Made by a program: the position numbers and the translations under genes
Assembly: GCF_002900965.1 (NCBI RefSeq)
Contig: NZ_PJOM01000001.1
Span: 124,001 to 188,000, forward strand
DNA from: Pseudotabrizicola formosa
GTDB taxonomy: Bacteria > Pseudomonadota > Alphaproteobacteria > Rhodobacterales > Rhodobacteraceae
Length of the DNA: 64,000 nucleotides
Direction of reading: 5' to 3'
The notes under the pieces: model-generated
Seen by the model: only the letters and a program-made list of their open reading frames with translations
What the model was told of the DNA's origin: nothing
Database searches by the model: none
Shown here: piece by piece, positions 8,932 to 18,589 of the stretch
How the letters are laid out: every line of letters begins with the position of its first letter
How positions within the stretch are numbered: position 1 is the first letter of the stretch

Positions 8932-11473
8932 TTATGATACGCCCTGGCACAACGATGATTTTCTTCACCGGCTGGCCGGCAAGGAACCTGATCACATCCT
9001 CATCCGCCAAGGCAATCTTTTCAATCTCTGCCGCAGACATGTCTTTTGGTACGCTGATTTCCGCCCGGCGCTTGCCGTTGATCTGGATCGGCAGGATCAC
9101 CGTGTCATCCACCAGCAGCGCCGGGTCCGCCTTTGGCCATGGGGCCTGACAGCACAGCCCCTGACCGCCCTGAAAACTCCAGATCGATTCGGAGATATGC
9201 GGCACCATCGGCTGCATCAGCTGTGCGAGGGTGCGGATCGCGTCCTTCATGACGGGTGTCGAGGCGTTGGCGCGTCCCAGCGTATTGGTGAAGCCGTAAA
9301 GCCCCGCAATCGCCTTGTTGAACGCAAAGCTGTCAATGGCCCGCGTCACCTCGTCAATCGCCTTTGCCGTCGCGCGGCGCAGATCGTCGTCACCGCTTCC
9401 CACATGATCGCCCGGCATATCGCCGATCCGGCTGCACAGGCTCCAGACGCGGGACAGGTGCTTGAACGCGGCTTCCGCCCCTGAAGATGTCCACTCCACA
9501 TCCCGCTCGGGCGGGCTGTCCGACATCACGAACCAGCGCGCGGTATCGGCACCGAAGCTGGCGATGATGTTCATCGGATCGACGACATTCTTTTTGGATT
9601 TCGACATCTTGGCCGAGGGAATCACCTCAACCGCCGTGCCATCGGCCAAGGTCACCCCGGTATCGGTGTGCAGCACATCCTCTGGCAGATGATAGACCGG
9701 GCGACCAGCCGTATCGGTGGTCTTGTAGATCTCATGGGTCACCATGCCTTGGGTGAACAGTGCGTTGAACGGCTCGATGGCGCTTTCGGGCAGATGTCCG
9801 GTTTTTGCCATCGCCCGGGCAAAGAAGCGCGAATACAGAAGGTGCAGGATCGCATGTTCGATCCCACCGATATACTGGTCGACGTTCATCCAATAATCGG
9901 CATCGGGCAGCGAGGTTGGTGTGGCCGCACGCGGGGCGGTAAAGCGCGCGTAATACCAGGACGAATCGACAAACGTGTCCATCGTGTCGGTTTCGCGCCG
10001 CGCCGCGCCGCCACATTTCGGGCAGCTGCAGTCGCGCCAGGTCGGATGCCGGTCAAGCGGATTGCCGGGCACGTCAAAGCTGACATCATCGGGCAGGCGG
10101 ATCGGCAGATTTTCCTTGGCCTCGGGCACCACGCCACAGGCGGGGCAATGCACCACCGGAATGGGGCAGCCCCAATAGCGTTGGCGCGACACGCCCCAGT
10201 CGCGCAGGCGGAATTTGGTGACGCCGGTGCCGTAGCCGTTTGCCTCGGCATGGGCAATGGCCGCGGCCACAGCCTCATCACCGGTCTGCACCGCAGCGCC
10301 GGAAAAGCCGCGCACATAACGCACGCGCTCTGATTTCATCGGCACAAAGGCCTCGGTCAGCGGCGTGTCATCGCCGTTTTCCGCCACAAAGACCGTGTCA
10401 ATCGGCAAGCCGTACTTGCTGGCAAATTCAAAGTCGCGCTGGTCATGCGCCGGGCAGCCGAAAATTGCGCCGGTGCCATAGTCCATCAGCACGAAATTCG
10501 CGATCCACACCGGCAATTCCCATGTCGGATCAAGCGGATGCTTCACGCGGATGCCGGTGTCATAGCCGATCTTCTCCGCCGTCTCGACCTCTTCGGCACT
10601 CGTGCCGCCGCGGCGACATTCGGCCACGAAGGCCGCCACTTTCGGGTCCGCCTCCAACACCTTTGCCAGCGGATGATCGGCCGATATGGCGGCAAAGGAT
10701 GCCCCCATCAGCGTATCTGGCCGGGTCGTGTAAACCTCCAGCCGGTCAAACCCTGCAGGCGCCCCCACGGTTTCGAACCCGAACTGCAGCCCCCGTGACC
10801 GGCCGATCCAGTTGGCCTGCATCAGCCGCACCTTTTCCGGCCAGTTGTGCAGCCCGTCCAGCGCGCTCAGCAGCTCTTCGGAATAGTCTGAGATCTTGAA
10901 GAACCACTGTGTCAGCTCGCGCCGTTCGACCGCAGCGCCCGACCGCCAGCCCTTGCCGTCGATCACCTGCTCATTGGCCAGCACGGTCATGTCAACCGGG
11001 TCCCAGTTCACCACCGCGTTCTTGCGATAGACCAGCCCGGCGGCCATCATGTCGATGAACATCGCCTGCTGCTGGCCGTAATATTCCGGGTCGCAGGTGG
11101 CGAATTCGCGGGTCCAGTCGATGGACAGACCCAGCGGCATCATCTGGCCGCGCATGTCGGCGATATTGCTGTAGGTCCAGTCCTTCGGATGGCCGCCACG
11201 CTCCATCGCGGCATTTTCGGCGGGCATGCCAAACGCGTCCCAACCCATTGGGTGCAATACAGAAAAACCCTGCGCCGACTTGTAGCGCGCCACCACATCG
11301 CCCATGGTATAGTTGCGCACATGCCCCATGTGGATGCGCCCCGACGGGTAGGGGAACATCTCCAGCACATAATACTTCGGTTTTGCCGGATCGCGCCGGG
11401 CCAGAAAGGCCTGGGCCTCATCCCAGGCAGCCTGCCATTTCGGTTCGATCTGGGCGGGTTCGTAGCGCGACAT
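8918..11473 (-). CDS. leuS: Leucyl-tRNA synthetase
   Basis: 851 aa class I synthetase. The HIGH motif appears as HMGHVRNYT and the KMSKS loop as [12 protein letters not shown]. The CP1 editing domain lies between ([12 protein letters not shown] and [17 protein letters not shown], with the editing aspartate). ATG at 11473 has CCGGAGG upstream, so the 15-residue longer reading frame is rejected. It charges tRNA-Leu in the cytoplasm and is first in the leuS-lptE-holA unit. Confidence 0.97.
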   Translation of the reverse strand: MSRYEPAQIEPKWQAAWDEAQAFLARRDPAKPKYYVLEMFPYPSGRIHMGHVRNYTMGDVVARYKSAQGFSVLHPMGWDAFGMPAENAAMERGGHPKDWTYSNIADMRGQMMPLGLSIDWTREFATCDPEYYGQQQAMFIDMMAAGLVYRKNAVVNWDPVDMTVLANEQVIDGKGWRSGAAVERRELTQWFFKISDYSEELLSALDGLHNWPEKVRLMQANWIGRSRGLQFGFETVGAPAGFDRLEVYTTRPDTLMGASFAAISADHPLAKVLEADPKVAAFVAECRRGGTSAEEVETAEKIGYDTGIRVKHPLDPTWELPVWIANFVLMDYGTGAIFGCPAHDQRDFEFASKYGLPIDTVFVAENGDDTPLTEAFVPMKSERVRYVRGFSGAAVQTGDEAVAAAIAHAEANGYGTGVTKFRLRDWGVSRQRYWGCPIPVVHCPACGVVPEAKENLPIRLPDDVSFDVPGNPLDRHPTWRDCSCPKCGGAARRETDTMDTFVDSSWYYARFTAPRAATPTSLPDADYWMNVDQYIGGIEHAILHLLYSRFFARAMAKTGHLPESAIEPFNALFTQGMVTHEIYKTTDTAGRPVYHLPEDVLHTDTGVTLADGTAVEVIPSAKMSKSKKNVVDPMNIIASFGADTARWFVMSDSPPERDVEWTSSGAEAAFKHLSRVWSLCSRIGDMPGDHVGSGDDDLRRATAKAIDEVTRAIDSFAFNKAIAGLYGFTNTLGRANASTPVMKDAIRTLAQLMQPMVPHISESIWSFQGGQGLCCQAPWPKADPALLVDDTVILPIQINGKRRAEISVPKDMSAAEIEKIALADEDVIRFLAGQPVKKIIVVPGRIINVVA

Positions 11474-11573
11474 GAAAAACCTCCGGGTGCTGGGCGGAGT
11501 TACACCGAACCGACGCAAAAGGTCCAGCCGTCAAGGCAAAGCGCGTTTGAAACTTGCGCTGGCATCCGGCCTC

Positions 11574-11602
11574 AACGCAAACGGGGCGCCCAAAGCGCCC
11601 CG
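11574..11602 (-). terminator. Rho-independent terminator after the DUF3576 gene
   Basis: Read on the minus strand, CGGGGCGC (11602-11595) and GCGCCCCG (11589-11582) form a perfect 8-bp stem over a 5-base loop, followed by TTTGCGTT. Confidence 0.55.
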
Positions 11603-11626
11603 CCCGACCCCGTCAGGAAAAAACCC

Positions 11627-12181
11627 TTACAGATTGCTGTCGCGGATCCGCAGCTGCCGCGCGCGGGTCAGGATGGCATCTTCGATCGACCGCGCGGTTT
11701 CTGTCGCCACTGCCCCGCCGCCGCGGGTTTGCAGCGCCACGCGCAGCGACCGGGCATCCAGCGCCGGGTCCTGCACATAGACCGTGGCGCGATAGGCGCG
11801 GCCCCCGCCGGGCGGCGTGCCGTATCCGGTCGAGATCACGCCGGTGAACGGATCGACCGAGTCAATCGGCAGGAAGTTCAGAACGTCAAGGCTGGCCTGC
11901 CACAGATACTTGTTCACCTCGACCGTGGTGTTCGGATCATCGGCGTTGCGGAACAGATCCCAGATGGTCGAGGTCGGCCGGTCATCATCGCGCGAGGATC
12001 GCGCATAGGCAGCGCGCTGCGCTTCGGCGCGGCCCCGTTGCTCGATCTGCGCTTCGCTGGCGGGGGACCGGCGGAACAAGCCGCTGTCGCCGCTGGCGAT
12101 CCCGCTGCCACAGGCCGCAAGCCCGCCGACCAATCCGCTGAAAATGACAACCCGTGCCAGACGGTGAAAGAACATCTGCAC
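11627..12181 (-). CDS. DUF3576 lipoprotein
   Basis: 184 aa with a lipoprotein signal peptide: hydrophobic RVVIFSGLVGGLAAC, lipobox LAAC. The conserved DUF3576 body covers STIWDLFRNADDPNTTVEVNKYLWQASLDVLNFLPIDSVDPF, GVISTGYGTPPG and the beta strand RAYRATVYVQD. The function is unknown; it is an envelope lipoprotein common in alphaproteobacteria, often next to leuS-lptE as here. Confidence 0.9.
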   Translation of the reverse strand: MQMFFHRLARVVIFSGLVGGLAACGSGIASGDSGLFRRSPASEAQIEQRGRAEAQRAAYARSSRDDDRPTSTIWDLFRNADDPNTTVEVNKYLWQASLDVLNFLPIDSVDPFTGVISTGYGTPPGGGRAYRATVYVQDPALDARSLRVALQTRGGGAVATETARSIEDAILTRARQLRIRDSNL

Positions 12182-12445
12182 CCCCGCAATCTCTTTAAGG
12201 GTTGTCTAGCCTAGGGCTTGGGGCGTGCCAAGGCTTTTCACACCCCGGCCCGGCAGAGGGCGCCGGCGCTTTATAGGGGCACCGCGGGGGCTGCGGCCAT
12301 CTGTGGCATTGCTGCACCACGCTTTCCCGGTTTTTGGCGGCGGTTGCGGTCTTCGTTGCAATCCGGGGGTGCTGGGTGGAAAACACCATCATTCCGACTG
12401 CGGATTCCCCTGCGGCGGGCTTACCTTGAGGAAAGAGGGAATAAC
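12182..12445 (+). promoter_or_regulatory. Porin upstream region
   Basis: A 264-bp non-coding stretch between the divergent DUF3576 and porin genes. A GAGGAAAGAGGGA Shine-Dalgarno region precedes the porin ATG, and one GANTC site (GATTC) lies near 12404. No regulator site could be named. An open frame reads through this stretch into the porin, but without a signal peptide, and is not used. Confidence 0.4.
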
Positions 12446-13432
12446 ATGAAAAAAGTTCTTCTCGCGACGACCGTGCTGGCACTGACCGCACCGCTCGCCG
12501 CTGCTGATGGCGTTGAACTGTCGGGCTTCGGCCGCTTCGGTCTGGACTACAATTCGGATGCGCCTGCTGGCACCCCGGATTCGCAGGTCAACATGCGTAT
12601 GCGTGTGAACATCGACGCTTCGAAAACCACTGACGCTGGCGTGACCTTCGGTGGTCGTATCCGTATGCAGTACGACGACGGTTTGACGGGCGCTCAACTG
12701 TCGCCAGCCATGCTGTACGCAACCTACGAAGGTCTGCGCGTCGAAGTTGGTAACTCCAACACCGCGATCGACTCGGCTGCTCTGATGTACAACTCGGAAA
12801 TCGGTTACCTGAACCGCAGCTTCGGCAACCCGATCGGTGGTTTCTACGCGTTCTCGACCAGCCCGTACAGCGCTGACGTGACCACCTTCACGGTCGATCC
12901 GATCACCGACGAAGTCGTTGCTACGACAGCGCAAGGCGAGCGTAATCGCATGGGTATCTTCGCAAGCTACTCGATCGCTGGCTTCAACCTGAAGGCATCG
13001 TACATCAACCCAAATCAGACCGACTCCACCACCGATGCGGAAATGTCGATCGCCGCTGACTACAACTTCGGTCAGTTTACGATCTCGGCTGCTTACGCTG
13101 ACAACGCTGGCGGCGTCGATGGTGACACCGTCACCTACCTGGGTGCTCAGTACGCTCTGTCCGACATCGCAAACGTTGGCCTGCTGTACTTCAACTCTGA
13201 TCCAGAAGGTGAAGCTGACCAAGAGCGTGTGACCCTGTACGGTAACTACAAGATGGACGCTCTGACCCTGCGTGGCTATGTGGCTCATGACGACGCGGTT
13301 GGCAACGTGACCGACACCGCTTTCGGTATCGGCGCTGACTACGACCTGGGTGGCGCACGTCTGGGTGCAGACATCCACCGCAACTACGCCGAGTCGACCA
13401 TTGTCGGCCTGGGCGTTCGCTTCGACTTCTGA
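12446..13432 (+). CDS. General outer-membrane porin
   Basis: 328 aa. Signal peptide MKKVLLATTVLALTAPLAAA followed by the typical DGVELSGFGRFGLDY first strand. Alternating amphipathic strands run to a C-terminal aromatic residue (GLGVRFDF), the BAM recognition end. This matches the alphaproteobacterial/Rhodobacter porin family of trimeric 16-stranded barrels. Codon choice differs from neighbours: many GCT, GGT, CGT, CTG and ATC codons and few GCC/GGC runs, as expected of a very highly expressed gene. It is a single-gene unit closed by a strong terminator. Confidence 0.93.
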   Translation: MKKVLLATTVLALTAPLAAADGVELSGFGRFGLDYNSDAPAGTPDSQVNMRMRVNIDASKTTDAGVTFGGRIRMQYDDGLTGAQLSPAMLYATYEGLRVEVGNSNTAIDSAALMYNSEIGYLNRSFGNPIGGFYAFSTSPYSADVTTFTVDPITDEVVATTAQGERNRMGIFASYSIAGFNLKASYINPNQTDSTTDAEMSIAADYNFGQFTISAAYADNAGGVDGDTVTYLGAQYALSDIANVGLLYFNSDPEGEADQERVTLYGNYKMDALTLRGYVAHDDAVGNVTDTAFGIGADYDLGGARLGADIHRNYAESTIVGLGVRFDF

Positions 13433-13454
13433 TCTTAACCGATCAACGTCACGG

Positions 13455-13488
13455 AAAGAGCGGGCCTTGTGCCCGCTCTTTTCTTTTG
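13455..13488 (+). terminator. Strong rho-independent terminator after the porin gene
   Basis: AAAGAGCGGGC (13455-13465) pairs with GCCCGCTCTTT (13471-13481), an 11-bp perfect stem over CTTGT, followed by TCTTTTG. Confidence 0.85.
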
Positions 13489-13523
13489 TGCTATGGGGGA
13501 CCACCACACACAGGGGTTTCGCC

Positions 13524-14177
13524 ATGTCACTTGCCGCCATCCAGTCCCGCCTGACCGCCGCCTGCGCCGCCCATGGCCGCGCGCCCGGGTCGGTCCAGCT
13601 GATCGCCGTGTCAAAGGTGCAGCCGCTGGACCGCGTGGTTGCGGTGCTGGATCAGGGCCACCGCCTGTTCGGCGAAAACTATGTGCAGGAATCGCAGGCC
13701 AAATGGCCCGACCTGCGCGCCCGTTTCGGGCCGGTGCAGGTCCACATGATCGGCCCGCTTCAAACCAACAAGGCCAAAGTAGCGGTAGAGCTGTTCGATG
13801 CCATCCACACTGTGGATCGCCCGTCACTGGCTGAAAAGCTGGCAAAACTGGCGCAGGCGCGCGGTGCCAGCCCGCAGCTTTTCATACAGGTCAACACCGG
13901 GGCCGAGCCGCAAAAAGCCGGCATCCTGCCGGATGATACCGATGCGTTCCTCACCCAATGCCGTGCGATGGACCTGCCGGTGCAGGGCCTGATGTGCATC
14001 CCGCCCGAAGGCGCAGACCCGGCCCCGCATTTCGCCATGCTGGCCCAGATGGCCGCACGCAATGGCCTTTCCGGCCTGTCGATGGGCATGAGCAGCGATT
14101 TTGAGGTGGCCATCGCCCATGGTGCCACCCATATCCGCGTCGGCAGCGCCATTTTCGGCGCGCGCGACTACGGCTGA
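13524..14177 (+). CDS. YggS family PLP homeostasis protein
   Basis: 217 aa, typical of the single-domain fold-III PLP-binding YggS/PLPBP family that buffers pyridoxal phosphate. The PLP lysine is in LIAVSKVQP, followed by FGENYVQE, WHMIGPLQ-type VHMIGPLQTNK, QVNTGAEPQKAG, GLMCIPP, LSMGMSSDFEVAIAHGATHIRVGSAIFG. All are family hallmarks. ATG at 13524 lies after a GGGG stretch; an upstream in-frame extension into the porin gene is an artefact. It ends base-to-base with the convergent amylosucrase gene. Confidence 0.95.
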   Translation: MSLAAIQSRLTAACAAHGRAPGSVQLIAVSKVQPLDRVVAVLDQGHRLFGENYVQESQAKWPDLRARFGPVQVHMIGPLQTNKAKVAVELFDAIHTVDRPSLAEKLAKLAQARGASPQLFIQVNTGAEPQKAGILPDDTDAFLTQCRAMDLPVQGLMCIPPEGADPAPHFAMLAQMAARNGLSGLSMGMSSDFEVAIAHGATHIRVGSAIFGARDYG

Positions 14178-16064
14178 TCAGACCATCCAGACCCGTGCAT
14201 AGGGCGGCAGGGCCACCGCGCCATGATGCGTTTCCACCACATGGCCCGACAACATGTCGTGCATCTGGCTGACGCCCTGCGCGCGCACCCAGTCCTCGGG
14301 CACCTGCTGCCAGTGCTCGGTAAAGTTGAACAGGCACAGCACCACCCCGGTCGGGGCCAGCCGCTGAAACGCAAAGACGCCGCGTGCTTCGGGGAAGACC
14401 ACCCGTGTGCCATTGCCGGCATGCAGCGCCGCGACCCCTCGCCTGCGTGCCAGAATATGCCGGGTGCCCCAATAGACCTGCGCCGCCGGGGTGGTTTCGT
14501 CATTGCGCCGTGCCACCGCCTGCCAGTCCATCTGCGGCCGGTGAATCCAGCGGCTGTCATGCGCATGGGCGGGCACCTGCAGATAGCCGTAATCATTCGG
14601 CAGGGCCAGTTCATCCCCCATGTAGATCAAGGGGATGCCGCCAAAGCTTGCGATCAGGGCATGGCCCATCAGCATCCGCTGCACCGCCAGATCCACCCCC
14701 GCCGCATCGCCCGTGGCTTGTGCCCGCTCCAGCCCGGCCAGCGCGGCAAAACTGCCGGAAATGCGCTTGTCGCCGGTGTCTGGGTTCACCTGAAACAGCG
14801 CGCCTTGGGCGAAAGACCCTGGAAAGCTTCCCTCATAGAAATCGGACAGAAAGGCCCTGTGCGCCGGACCCGACAGGCCCACCGCATGCGCATCCTCATC
14901 CGTTATTGCCCAGCCGATATCGTCATGGCAGCGGATATAGGTGGCATAGGTCGCATTGCGCAGGGTTTCGGGGAAATGCGTGGACAGTACATGTGCCATA
15001 AGCCCCGTGTCACGCGTGGCCAGCGCGCTCCAGAACTGCACCATCAGGCTGTTGTGATAGGCAAGATTGCCCTCTTTGCCATCATGCTGCCCGCGTCCCA
15101 GATAGGGCAGCATTTCCGCAGGCGATACAATCGCCTCTTCCAGATGAATCACCGCCGGGGCGGCGATGCGTGAACAGGCCCGCAGCGCTTGCAACAGCAT
15201 ATGCACCTCGGGCTCTGACTGACAGCGCGTGCCCAGCCGTTTCCACATGAAGGCCACCGCATCCAGCCGCAGCACATCGACCCCGCGATTGGCCAGATGC
15301 AGCATGATCTCGACAATTTCCAGAAACACCTGCGGGTTGGCCCAGTTCAGATCCCACTGGTGTTCGTTGAACGTGGTCCAGACCCAGCGATCAAAGGCCG
15401 GGTAATGCGTGAAATTTCCCGGCGCATGTTCGGGAAACACCTCAACCAGTGTTTCGGAATAGCGCGCGGGCATCTCGGGCGAGTCGAACATCAGGTAGTA
15501 ATCCTGAAAGCGTGCATCGCCCTTGGCCGCTTTCTTGGCCCAAGGATGCTCTTTCGCGGTGTGGTTCAGCACCAGGTCGATGCACAACGAGATCCCGCGC
15601 TGCCGCAACGCCCGGCTGACCTCTTCAAAATCGGCCATCGTGCCATAGGCCGGGTTGATCTGCCGGTAATCCATCACCGAATAGCCGCCATCGCTGTCGC
15701 CCGGGCGCGGCTTCAGGCAGGGCATGACATGCACGTAAGTGATGCCCAGGTCGGTCAGATAGTCCAGCTTGTCCAGCACCCCGCGCAAGGTGCCGGCAAA
15801 GCGGTCGATATAGAACACATAACCCGCCATGTCCGACCGCTGAAACCAGTCCGGCTCCAGATCTCGTTTCAGGTCCAGCCGTTTCAGGTCGGCGGGCCGC
15901 GCGGCCCAGGCTTTCTTCAGCGCCTTCAGAAGGTTGGCACGAAAGGCATCAAAGGCCGGGTGGCGGCCATAGAGCGCTTCCAGCATCGGCCAGAGGTCAG
16001 AGGCAGACCGGTCAAGGCGCAGCGCGAAAATCTCGTCATCCGCCGATGCGCGTGCCAAGGCCAT
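14178..16064 (-). CDS. Amylosucrase-like GH13_4 glucan synthase
   Basis: 628 aa, almost the length of Neisseria amylosucrase (636). That enzyme makes alpha-1,4-glucan directly from sucrose, releasing fructose. I align by eye: nucleophile D268 (RLDAVAFMWK), acid/base E310 (HLEEAIVSP), transition-state D381 (RCHDDIGW), plus FYIDRFAG with D87 and DDSRW-type HDSRWIHRP. The last two correspond to the D144/R509 salt bridge that shapes the sucrose pocket of the Neisseria enzyme. ATG 16064 has GGGAGGACGACC upstream. There is no signal peptide, so it is probably cytoplasmic. Sucrose specificity is inferred from these residues. A sucrose hydrolase or related GH13 activity remains possible. Confidence 0.85.
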   Translation of the reverse strand: MALARASADDEIFALRLDRSASDLWPMLEALYGRHPAFDAFRANLLKALKKAWAARPADLKRLDLKRDLEPDWFQRSDMAGYVFYIDRFAGTLRGVLDKLDYLTDLGITYVHVMPCLKPRPGDSDGGYSVMDYRQINPAYGTMADFEEVSRALRQRGISLCIDLVLNHTAKEHPWAKKAAKGDARFQDYYLMFDSPEMPARYSETLVEVFPEHAPGNFTHYPAFDRWVWTTFNEHQWDLNWANPQVFLEIVEIMLHLANRGVDVLRLDAVAFMWKRLGTRCQSEPEVHMLLQALRACSRIAAPAVIHLEEAIVSPAEMLPYLGRGQHDGKEGNLAYHNSLMVQFWSALATRDTGLMAHVLSTHFPETLRNATYATYIRCHDDIGWAITDEDAHAVGLSGPAHRAFLSDFYEGSFPGSFAQGALFQVNPDTGDKRISGSFAALAGLERAQATGDAAGVDLAVQRMLMGHALIASFGGIPLIYMGDELALPNDYGYLQVPAHAHDSRWIHRPQMDWQAVARRNDETTPAAQVYWGTRHILARRRGVAALHAGNGTRVVFPEARGVFAFQRLAPTGVVLCLFNFTEHWQQVPEDWVRAQGVSQMHDMLSGHVVETHHGAVALPPYARVWMV

Positions 16065-16123
16065 GGTCGTCCTCCCGTGGTGTCGGCGACAGATTAGGCA
16101 ATCCAAAGCGGTTTGGAAAGAGG

Positions 16124-16627
16124 CTAGCCCCGGATGATCAACCGCGTCCGATGCTGGATCCGTGCCGCAATCCACAACAGATCTGCCCGCGCAAAGGCAA
16201 CGCAGCCCGCCGTCGGATACCGCGGTTTGCGCCAGGTATGGACAAAGATCGCCGATCCGCGCCCCGGCTCCGCCTGTGGCCAGTTCCAATCGGTGATCAG
16301 GATCAGATCGTACAGCGGATCTGGCCGTTGCAGCCGCTCATGGCTGTGGGGATGCGGCAGACGGACCATCAGATTGTAATCGCGGTCTTCACTGTCATCC
16401 GACCAGCGGTCGGCGGGGGCCGTTGGCAGCGCCCAATCCGCAGGTGGTGCCAGCCGCGCCGGGTGATACAGCATCCCGACAATCCGGTGCGTGCCAGCGG
16501 GGGTGGCCCCGTCGCCCTCCCGTTTGGCGCGGGCGGGCACAATCCCGCCGCGCCCGACCACGCAGGGAAACCGCCGCCCCATGAACCGCGCGCCCCAGCG
16601 CGTGATCACCAGATCGGCGGGCGTCAC
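16124..16627 (-). CDS. L,D-transpeptidase (YkuD) family protein
   Basis: 167 aa from a GTG whose first bases overlap the stop of ribA (GTGA). YkuD signature: histidine at about 130 in IFVHTWRKPRYPTAGC with the catalytic cysteine at about 142, preceded by DGATPAGTHRIVG (the usual G-x-TP-G substrate-pocket turn). Classical members cross-link peptidoglycan or attach lipoproteins to it. This one has no recognisable signal peptide, as in the short form of the family seen next to ribA in Rhodobacteraceae, so its location is uncertain. Catalysis is inferred from the motif. Confidence 0.85.
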   Translation of the reverse strand: MTPADLVITRWGARFMGRRFPCVVGRGGIVPARAKREGDGATPAGTHRIVGMLYHPARLAPPADWALPTAPADRWSDDSEDRDYNLMVRLPHPHSHERLQRPDPLYDLILITDWNWPQAEPGRGSAIFVHTWRKPRYPTAGCVAFARADLLWIAARIQHRTRLIIRG

Positions 16628-17712
16628 AGCAGATGCCCCGACTTTGCCGCCTTGGTCGCCAGATAGCCCGCGTTCTGCGCGGTCTGGCCCACCTGCAAGG
16701 GCACCCGCTCCACGACCCGCACGCCGCAAGACTCCATCATCGCAAGCTTTTTCGGGTTGTTGGTCAGCAACCGCACCGCCGAAAATCCCATTCCGCGCAA
16801 GATATCGGCACCGATCCGAAAATCGCGCTCGTCATCCTCGAACCCCAGCCGATGATTGGCTTCCACCGTATCAAACCCCTGATCCTGCAAGGAATAGGCG
16901 CGCATCTTGTTGGCCAGCCCAATCCCGCGCCCCTCTTGATTGAGGTAGAGCAACACCCCCGCGCCCTCAGCCCCCATCTGGGCCAAGGCCGCACGCAGTT
17001 GCGGGCCGCAGTCGCATTTCAAAGATCCCAGCACATCGCCGGTAAAACAGGCCGAATGCAGCCGCGCCAGCACCGGGGCCTTGCGGTCGGGCTGGCCGAT
17101 CTCGATCGCGTAATGTTCATCCCCACCATCTTCGGGGCGGAAGATATGCACGCGCCCGGCATCAGAGGCGACCATCGGCAGCCGCGCCGAGGTTACCTCA
17201 TGCAAGGGCGAAAGCTGCAACAGGGCAGGGGCCACGGCATCCAGGGTCAGAAAGGTCAGCCCCAACTCTGCCGCCAGCGCAAGACCATTGGGCACGGTCA
17301 CCAGCAGGGCCGCAGGCAACAGATGCGCCGATTTTGCCAAAGCCAATGCCGCCCGGTGCAGGTCTGCCGCGCCTTCGCGCACCGACCGCAGCGGCCCCTT
17401 CATTGGCATCCGCAAATCATCGGCCGGGTCGGCCAATGCGCGCAGCCACGCGACATCCGCATCGGCAGGCACCGTGATCCGCGCCAGATCGCCATCATAG
17501 GCCCGCGCCTTGAGCGTCTCGGCCCGCCGCGCCGTCAGCGCCAGTTCCGCAGCCCCCAAAGCCCGCAAAGACCCAAGCCGGTCCGCCGCCAAGGCTTCGA
17601 CCGCCACCACCAAGGCCGCGCGCCCGCCCCCCGACAGCACAATCGGCACGCCCATGCGCAGGTCGCCCCGCGCGCGGGTCAGCCGTTCGGTAATCGTTGG
17701 CGCAAGGGTCAT
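16624..17712 (-). CDS. ribA: GTP cyclohydrolase II with degenerate N-terminal domain
   Basis: 362 aa. The C-terminal half is a standard RibA: zinc site in LHSACFTGDVLGSLKCDCGPQL (three cysteines), LLYLNQEGRGIGLANKMRAYSLQDQG, and RLLTNNPKK. This enzyme opens GTP to start riboflavin synthesis. The first about 170 residues resemble the RibB (DHBP synthase) fold in outline (RGDLRMGVPIVL, then PADDLRMPMKGPLR) but lack its acidic catalytic motifs, so the domain looks inactive. ATG 17712 has AGGAGAGTGCC upstream. The gene is divergent from cenR. Confidence 0.93.
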   Translation of the reverse strand: MTLAPTITERLTRARGDLRMGVPIVLSGGGRAALVVAVEALAADRLGSLRALGAAELALTARRAETLKARAYDGDLARITVPADADVAWLRALADPADDLRMPMKGPLRSVREGAADLHRAALALAKSAHLLPAALLVTVPNGLALAAELGLTFLTLDAVAPALLQLSPLHEVTSARLPMVASDAGRVHIFRPEDGGDEHYAIEIGQPDRKAPVLARLHSACFTGDVLGSLKCDCGPQLRAALAQMGAEGAGVLLYLNQEGRGIGLANKMRAYSLQDQGFDTVEANHRLGFEDDERDFRIGADILRGMGFSAVRLLTNNPKKLAMMESCGVRVVERVPLQVGQTAQNAGYLATKAAKSGHLL

Positions 17713-17863
17713 GGCACTCTCCTGCGCCCATCTCTAGCCGGGGAATTGCGCAATTGAAACATATCCCCCGCTGCTCACACGTCCGCGTGAGGCAAAGGTT
17801 GCAATTCTTGTGACCCGCGCCGCGCACGCTCATGTGATAGGGCAGAGAACAAGGGAGGCCCTG

Positions 17864-18550
17864 ATGGCACAACTTCGCAAGATCCTGCTGGTGGACGATG
17901 ATGACGACCTGCGCGAAGCGCTGAGCGAGCAATTGGTCATGACCGAGGATTTCGACGTGTTCGAAGCTGGAACCGGGGCCGAAGGTATGGAAAAAGCCAA
18001 GGCCGCGCTCTACGATCTTGTCATCCTGGATGTCGGCCTGCCCGATACCGATGGGCGCGAGTTGTGCCGCCGGATGCGCAAGCAGGGCGTCAAGTGCCCG
18101 ATCCTGATGCTGACCGGGCATGACAGTGATTCGGATACCATTCTGGGTCTGGACGCGGGTGCCAATGATTATGTGACAAAGCCCTTCAAGTTTCCGGTGC
18201 TTCTTGCCCGCATCCGGGCGCAATTGCGCCAGCATGAACAATCCGAAGACGCGATTTTTCAGCTCGGCCCCTATACCTTCAAACCGGCGCAAAAAATGCT
18301 GCTGGATGACAAGGAAAAGAAAATCCGCCTGACGGAAAAAGAGACCAACATCTTGAAATTCCTGTACCGGGCGCAATCCGGGGTTGTGGCGCGGGATGTG
18401 CTGCTGCACGAGGTCTGGGGCTATAATGCCGGGGTCACCACCCATACGCTGGAAACCCATATCTATCGTTTGCGGCAGAAAATCGAACCCGATCCCTCGA
18501 ATGCGCGCATTTTGGTCACAGAAAGCGGTGGATATCGGCTCGTGGCGTAA
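17864..18550 (+). CDS. cenR: OmpR-family response regulator, probable CenR
   Basis: 228 aa. Receiver domain with acidic pocket VDDDDD, phosphoacceptor aspartate in VILDVGLPD, conserved T in MLTGHD and K in VTKPFKF; C-terminal winged helix with LTEKETNILKFLYRA, EVWGYNAGVTTHTLETHIYRLRQKIEPDP. The sequence from DTILGLDAGANDY through the wHTH is very close to what I recall of Caulobacter CenR and Rhodobacter OmpR1/CenR, an essential regulator of envelope and division genes. ATG 17864 has AAGGGAGG. There is no histidine kinase next door, as is usual for CenR. The 3' UTR carries two sRNA-like modules. Confidence 0.85.
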   Translation: MAQLRKILLVDDDDDLREALSEQLVMTEDFDVFEAGTGAEGMEKAKAALYDLVILDVGLPDTDGRELCRRMRKQGVKCPILMLTGHDSDSDTILGLDAGANDYVTKPFKFPVLLARIRAQLRQHEQSEDAIFQLGPYTFKPAQKMLLDDKEKKIRLTEKETNILKFLYRAQSGVVARDVLLHEVWGYNAGVTTHTLETHIYRLRQKIEPDPSNARILVTESGGYRLVA

Positions 18551-18589
18551 GGTCCTATTGTCGCCGTATTCACCCTTATTATACCTTTA

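Noticed and set aside
12389-13540. 383-codon open frame antisense to the porin gene
   Set aside because: A by-product of the porin's codon bias; the translation is Val/Ser/Gln-rich with no signal, motif or Shine-Dalgarno, while the sense frame is an unmistakable porin.
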